Origin: Fontibacter flavus
GTDB lineage: Bacteria; Bacteroidota; Bacteroidia; Cytophagales; Cyclobacteriaceae
Assembly (NCBI RefSeq): GCF_042432905.1
Contig: NZ_JBHLWI010000045.1
Span: forward strand, 1-9,190
Length of the DNA stretch: 9,190 bases
Reading direction: 5' to 3'
Shown: positions 5,656 to 9,190 of the stretch, piece after piece
Numbering within the stretch: position 1 is the stretch's first letter
How the letters are laid out: every line of letters starts with the position of its first letter
The notes under the pieces: model-generated
What the model saw: the letters and a program-made list of their open reading frames with translations, nothing else
Database searches by the model: none
What the model was told of the DNA's origin: nothing
Program-made: the position numbers and the translations under genes

Positions 5656-6564
5656 ATGAAATGGCAAGGCAGACGCAAAAGCAGCAATATTGAAGACCGT
5701 AGAGGTCAAAAAGCCCAAAACTTTGGTGGTGGTGGCGGAGGTTTCAATCCGATGTTACTAGGACCAATAATCAAGATTCTTTTTTCAAAAGTTGGTTTGA
5801 TATTAGTGGGCTTGTTTTTACTTTTTACCTTTTTGACTGGCACCAATCCTCTTTCTTTGATTACCCAGTTTCTTGGAGGTGGTGGGCCCTATACAGAAGT
5901 AGCAGATCCTAATTATCGCCCTAGTGCCCAAGAGCAGGAACTTGCCGAATTTACGGCTGTGGTTTTAGCGGACACGGAAGATGTTTGGCATGAACTTTTT
6001 GAGGGTTACAGGGAACCTGTTTTAGTCCTCTTTTCAGGAGCTGTCAATTCAGCCTGTGGATTCGCTTCTGCTGCTACAGGACCATTTTATTGTCCTGGGG
6101 ATGAGAAAGTTTATATTGACCTTAGTTTTTTTCAGGATATGGGTAAAAAGTTGGGTGCTCACGGTGACTTTGCCCAGGCCTATGTCATTGCACATGAAGT
6201 TGGTCACCATATTCAGAAACTGGATGGAACTTTGGCTCAGGTCCAATCTAAAAGGGGTACTATTCCGGAAGCAGAGTATAATCGACTGATGGTGAGATTG
6301 GAGTTACAGGCCGATTTCTATGCAGGTGTTTGGGCACATCATACCCAAAAAGTGAAAGGAGTACTTGAACCTGGTGACCTTGAAGAGGCTTTAAATGCTG
6401 CTAGTGCTGTTGGGGATGACAGGCTTCAGAAACAAGCTACCGGCAGGGTGGTTCCTGATTCTTTTACCCATGGTACGTCAGCACAAAGAGCAAGATGGTT
6501 TAAGCGAGGTTTTGATTATGGAGATGTAAGCATGGGGGATACCTTTAATGCCAGAGAACTGTAA
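5656..6564 (+). CDS. YpfJ-type neutral zinc metallopeptidase, membrane anchored
   Basis: A 302-residue putative zinc protease of the YpfJ / KPN_02809 family. The N-terminus MKWQGRRKSSNIEDRRG is the family's signature opening and fixes the start. A Gly-rich stretch (24-29) precedes one membrane segment at about 41-61, so the catalytic part probably faces the periplasm. The zinc site is H-E-V-G-H at 180-184, with E-L-Q-A-D at 216-220 likely supplying the third ligand. Two Cys (134 and 146, in A-C-G-F ... F-Y-C-P-G) are in family-typical positions and could form a disulfide. Length is normal and no motif is missing. The gene lies alone between a terminator and the phzF-like gene, with its own promoter candidate. 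Family members are widespread in bacteria, but I know of no firmly established physiological substrate. Confidence 0.93.
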   Translation: MKWQGRRKSSNIEDRRGQKAQNFGGGGGGFNPMLLGPIIKILFSKVGLILVGLFLLFTFLTGTNPLSLITQFLGGGGPYTEVADPNYRPSAQEQELAEFTAVVLADTEDVWHELFEGYREPVLVLFSGAVNSACGFASAATGPFYCPGDEKVYIDLSFFQDMGKKLGAHGDFAQAYVIAHEVGHHIQKLDGTLAQVQSKRGTIPEAEYNRLMVRLELQADFYAGVWAHHTQKVKGVLEPGDLEEALNAASAVGDDRLQKQATGRVVPDSFTHGTSAQRARWFKRGFDYGDVSMGDTFNAREL

Positions 6565-6679
6565 TTATTGTCATGCTTCAGATATAATCAAAAATTATGG
6601 TTGATAATGGTTGACCATGATGTTCTATTTTTAAAAGAATAGTTTCTTTATTTGCATTCCAAAACAAAACAAGATTTAA

Positions 6680-7465
6680 ATGGAATTGAAAATATACCAG
6701 GTTGATGCTTTCTCAGAGAAAGTTTTTGGAGGAAATCCAGCGGCGGTTGTGCCTCTGGAAAAATGGCTATCAGATGATATACTCCAAAAGATTGCCTTGG
6801 AAAACAACCTTTCTGAAACCGCATTTTATGTCAAGGAAGAAGGAAGATACCTGCTCAGATGGTTTACCCCAACCGTTGAAGTGGACTTGTGCGGACATGC
6901 GACTTTAGCCACGTCCCATGTGTTATTTGAGCATGAAGGACATCAGGGGGATAGGATCAGTTTTTACTCATTCAGATCAGGAAATTTAAATGTCACAAAA
7001 ACTTCAATGGGGTTGACCTTGGATTTTCCAACTGATACCGTTTCTAAAGCAATCTTAACCCAAGACTTGTTGGATTGCTTTATTCAAAAGCCAATTGAAG
7101 CTTACAGAGGTAATTCTGATGTGGTGTTGGTATTCAACGATGAAGAGCAAATAAAAAACATCCAATTTGACTTGTCCAAAATAGCCCAAGTGCAGGCAAG
7201 AGGAGTGATTGCGACTGCAGCAGGGGTAAAAGTGGATTTCGTGTCCCGCTTTTTTGGACCTCAAGTTGGTGTCCCGGAAGATCCTGTTACAGGTTCTGCC
7301 CATACTACTTTGACACCTATTTGGGCAGAAAAACTTGGTAAAAACAGGCTGACAGCCAAACAGCTTTCAACAAGAGGAGGAGACCTGTTTTGTGAATTAT
7401 TGGGTGAAAGGGTGGCAATTTCAGGAAAGGCCGAGACCTATATGGAAGGGAGAATTTTTATATAG
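6680..7465 (+). CDS. PhzF-family isomerase/epimerase
   Basis: A 261-residue protein of the PhzF family, whose members have a diaminopimelate-epimerase-like fold with two similar halves. Family hallmarks are all present: G-N-P-A-A-V at 18-23, the catalytic Glu46 in L-S-E-T-A-F, C-G-H-A-T-L-A at 71-77 with His73, and E-D-P-V-T-G-S-A-H at 200-208 with Asp201. PhzF of phenazine producers isomerises trans-2,3-dihydro-3-hydroxyanthranilate. No other phenazine gene is nearby, so that role should not be assumed here; most genomic homologues have unknown substrates. Length is slightly short for the family (about 260-300). The spacer upstream holds TTTATTTG at 6647-6654, a possible -7 box without a clear partner. 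A strong hairpin terminator follows at 7559-7600. Confidence 0.93.
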   Translation: MELKIYQVDAFSEKVFGGNPAAVVPLEKWLSDDILQKIALENNLSETAFYVKEEGRYLLRWFTPTVEVDLCGHATLATSHVLFEHEGHQGDRISFYSFRSGNLNVTKTSMGLTLDFPTDTVSKAILTQDLLDCFIQKPIEAYRGNSDVVLVFNDEEQIKNIQFDLSKIAQVQARGVIATAAGVKVDFVSRFFGPQVGVPEDPVTGSAHTTLTPIWAEKLGKNRLTAKQLSTRGGDLFCELLGERVAISGKAETYMEGRIFI

Positions 7466-7480
7466 GCTGTTTTTGTGTGC

Positions 7481-7536
7481 TAAGTACCAACCGCCCCGGC
7501 GGACAAGATGTACGATGTGCCAAGAACCAAGTACAA
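7481..7536. repeat. GTAC-rich repeat words with a CCGCC/GGCGG palindrome
   Basis: The stretch strings together near-repeats: AAGTACCAA (7482-7490), GATGTAC (7507-7513) and CCAAGTAC (7527-7534). In it sits the GC-rich palindrome CCGCC-CC-GGCGG (7491-7502), unlike the AT-rich surroundings. Reverse complements of the same words recur at 7713-7760 on the other side of the terminator. I infer degenerate copies of a dispersed intergenic repeat. No coding function is visible. Confidence 0.45.
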
Positions 7537-7558
7537 TTTACCATGAAAGAAACAGGAA

Positions 7559-7600
7559 GGGGTATGCTTTAATTTTCAAAAATTAAAGCATACCCCTTTT
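7559..7600. terminator. Two-way terminator between phzF-like and ketoacyl synthase genes
   Basis: Bases 7559-7576 and 7579-7596 are perfect inverted repeats of 18 bp with GGGGTATG at the base and an AT-rich tip. On the plus strand four T residues follow; on the minus strand the stem is followed by TTCCTGTTTCTTT. It lies 93 bases after the phzF-like stop and about 165 bases after the end of the converging ketoacyl synthase gene, so it can serve both. Confidence 0.82.
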
Positions 7601-7712
7601 CCTAGTATTAATTTTTTTTGCTTACGTATTTTCTGCTTTGTTCCGCGATTCTTTAAAATATTTCAGAATACTTAACAGGTAGTCTGACTTGACTATTACA
7701 GTGGATTCTACT

Positions 7713-7760
7713 TTGTACATAGTACTTGGGGCATGGTACATCCTAATATGTACCAAGTAT
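7713..7760. repeat. Second GTAC-rich repeat patch, with hairpin
   Basis: GTACTTGG (7722-7729) and GTACATC (7736-7742) are reverse complements of words at 7527-7534 and 7507-7513. GGTACAT (7735-7741) and ATGTACC (7748-7754) form a 7-bp hairpin with a six-base loop, just past the ketoacyl synthase stop codon. There is no T tract on either strand, so it is not a good terminator. Confidence 0.4.
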
Positions 7761-7764
7761 TCAT

Positions 7765-8844
7765 TTAAGGCATTTTGTAGACAAAAGCATTCACATTCAT
7801 GCCTGCGCCTACAGAAGCAAAAACCAAATAATCACCGGATTGTATATGATGATCAGGCATTTCGCCTCTCATAATCATATCATAGAGAATCGGTACAGTT
7901 GCTACAGAGTTGTTGCCGAGTTTGGAAATCGTCATGGGCATGATCTCTGATGAATCGATACCTTCTACGCCAAATATTTTAAAAACCCGCTGTATGATTG
8001 CCTCATCCATTTTGGCATTCGCTTGGTGGATCAATACCTTTTTGATGTCATGGATGCCAATTCCTGCCTTGTTGATGGTTTCCACTACGAGTTTGGGCAC
8101 TGTATTTAGCGCATATTCGTATAATTTCCTGCCGTTCATTTTCATAAACAGGGTATTGTCCTCATATTCCGGATAATAGGAAATGTCCATTTTGAGGAAA
8201 TGTGCTTCCGTGTAGGTATCTGATCTTGTTTTATGACAGATAATACCTACAGGTTCTGCTGATTCTACTGCCTCCAAGACGACAGCACCGGCACCATCTG
8301 AATAAATCATGCTGTCTATATCATGTGGATCAGCTATTCGGGAAAGATTTTCCGAGCCGATTACCAGTACCCTTTTCGCATCTCCAGATTTGATATAATA
8401 ATTCGCCTGAATCACTCCTTGAACCCATCCAGGACAACCAAAAGGTAAATCATAGGCAACACAGTCCGGATTTTGGATTTTCAGATGATGCTTGACCCTA
8501 GAGGCCAGGGCTGGTACCAAATCCGATTTTTGGTTATTATAAAGAATATCCCCAAAGTTGTGTGCGACGATGATATAATCTAATGTTTCGGGATCGATCT
8601 TTGCGGATTCAATGGCTTCTTTGGCAGCAAAAAAACCCATATCTGAAGTGTTTAATTCAGGTTTGAGGTAACGCCTTTCTTGGATATCGGTGATTTCCTG
8701 AAATTTCCGTACTATTTCCTCATTTGGTTTTGTAATTTTTTCTCCTCTTTCATTGATAAAACTTCGGGTGAGGAAATCTTCATTTTTGACAACTACATCC
8801 GGGATGTATTTGCCCGATCCAATGATGACAGAATAAAGGGACAT
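7765..8844 (-). CDS. FabH-like 3-oxoacyl-ACP synthase III (ketoacyl synthase III)
   Basis: A 359-residue thiolase-fold condensing enzyme, expected to join an acyl-CoA or acyl-ACP starter with malonyl-ACP or a similar extender in the cytoplasm. The catalytic triad is complete: Cys137 in F-G-C-P-G-W, His273 in I-H-Q-A-N and Asn311 in L-G-N-N-S. The closing G-A-G-M-N-V-N-A-F is also typical. Canonical FabH carries A-C-A-G-F around the Cys and is nearer 315-330 residues. The F-G-C-P-G-W variant and the extra stretch near 28-42 suggest a paralogue with a different starter or role rather than the housekeeping FabH. No acyl carrier protein, reductase or other lipid gene lies beside it. It converges on the phzF-like gene. 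A TATTTTTG (8923-8916) upstream fits the -7 box but lacks a partner. Confidence 0.92.
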   Translation of the reverse strand: MSLYSVIIGSGKYIPDVVVKNEDFLTRSFINERGEKITKPNEEIVRKFQEITDIQERRYLKPELNTSDMGFFAAKEAIESAKIDPETLDYIIVAHNFGDILYNNQKSDLVPALASRVKHHLKIQNPDCVAYDLPFGCPGWVQGVIQANYYIKSGDAKRVLVIGSENLSRIADPHDIDSMIYSDGAGAVVLEAVESAEPVGIICHKTRSDTYTEAHFLKMDISYYPEYEDNTLFMKMNGRKLYEYALNTVPKLVVETINKAGIGIHDIKKVLIHQANAKMDEAIIQRVFKIFGVEGIDSSEIMPMTISKLGNNSVATVPILYDMIMRGEMPDHHIQSGDYLVFASVGAGMNVNAFVYKMP

Positions 8845-9190
8845 ACTTTAATTTGTACTGGTTGAAAGATTGGTAATGAATTTGAAATGTAGAAAAAATG
8901 AATGAAAACATATAACAAAAATAGAAATGAATTTGATTAGCCGTTTTATTGCGGAATAAACTGATTGTAACCATTATATTTTCAAAATTTTCTAAAATAA
9001 ACTGGTTAGAATGGGAAATTGACATTTTGTGTAATGCTCAACTGAACTTTTCAATCAATTTTTCGGGATAGTTCATTAAACTGTGTCTAAGGTTTAATCT
9101 TTCTTTCAGCCTACTGTCTTAGTTGCCTTAAGGCAACTAAGACAGTAGGCTGAAAATTCAGTTTTTTTGTGGCACCCTATCCGGGTACAG
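8845..9190. other. 346-base region without a convincing gene
   Basis: AT-rich sequence upstream of the ketoacyl synthase start. The minus-strand frame at 8780-9025 overlaps that gene in another frame and has no family-like pattern, so I take it as spurious. Visible content is a possible -7 promoter box for the synthase (8916-8923) and the large palindrome at 9104-9155. The closing bases (9171-9190) are too short to assign. Confidence 0.6.
9104..9155. repeat. Perfect 52-bp palindrome
   Basis: Every base from 9104 to 9129 is complementary to its mirror base in 9130-9155, with no spacer. The centre is TTAA and each arm reads CAGCCTACTGTCTTAGTTGC inward. As RNA it gives a hairpin of about 24 pairs. 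On the plus strand seven T residues lie at 9162-9168, after a six-base gap, so a terminator is possible, but no plus-strand gene ends nearby. It may instead be a transposon-related or foldback structure. Confidence 0.8.

Noticed and set aside
6647..6654. TTTATTTG as promoter of the phzF-like gene
   Set aside because: It matches the -7 box at seven of eight positions, but no -33 box lies at the right distance, and such words are frequent in AT-rich DNA.
6680..7465. Phenazine biosynthesis role for the PhzF-family gene
   Set aside because: None of the other phenazine genes is near, and most PhzF homologues in non-producers have unrelated or unknown functions.
8780..9025. Minus-strand frame overlapping the start of the ketoacyl synthase gene
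   Set aside because: It overlaps the well-supported gene in another frame, is low complexity (Phe/Tyr/Ile rich from AT-rich DNA) and has no recognisable domain.
9061..9100. Possible insertion-sequence end around GTTCATTAAACTGTGTC
   Set aside because: It faintly recalls transposase-element termini, but no transposase fragment or paired repeat is visible in the window, so I cannot support it.
1..9190. CRISPR array or multi-gene defence island
   Set aside because: There are no regularly spaced direct repeats and no Cas, toxin-antitoxin or restriction genes. The only mobile-type content is the nuclease, the IS end and the palindromes.

Overview
The window looks like a chromosomal segment of a Bacteroidota member, most likely a cytophagalean of the Cyclobacteriaceae type (inference). 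The reasons are AT-rich spacers, weak or absent Shine-Dalgarno sequences, promoter candidates of the TTTG / TAnnTTTG type, and the gene families present: periplasmic tricorn-like protease, YpfJ-type metalloprotease, and a FabH-like enzyme with an FGCPGW active site. No genus can be fixed from the sequence alone.

The left 0.6 kb is a small accessory patch, read on the minus strand. An intact CAU-anticodon tRNA gene (520-593) is followed by its own terminator and then by a GIY-YIG nuclease gene (168-470). One in-frame TGA interrupts the nuclease at codon 50. The nuclease frame ends inside a second, partial copy of the same tRNA (127-176), and the tRNA-derived TGA is its stop codon. In that copy, five bases of the anticodon loop are replaced by an 18-bp perfect palindrome. 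Next comes the end of an IS3-like element, with the first 21 codons of its OrfA running off the window. The arrangement tRNA / nuclease / partial tRNA is the most unusual feature here.

The middle (686-7465) is a run of plus-strand genes that look like housekeeping or ordinary accessory functions: a YihX-like HAD phosphatase, a secreted protein of unknown function whose start codon lies in a predicted hairpin, a 1074-residue exported tricorn-like protease with its catalytic residues intact, a membrane-anchored YpfJ-type zinc metallopeptidase, and a PhzF-family protein. Spacers of about 90-220 bp, a strong terminator after the protease and promoter candidates before several genes suggest mostly separate transcription units. 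The two adjacent proteases both point to envelope proteolysis, but a functional link is not shown.

The right part holds a converging minus-strand FabH-like ketoacyl-ACP synthase III (7765-8844). A long two-way terminator hairpin and a patch of GTAC-rich repeat words separate it from phzF. The last 346 bases have no convincing gene but carry a perfect 52-bp palindrome (9104-9155).
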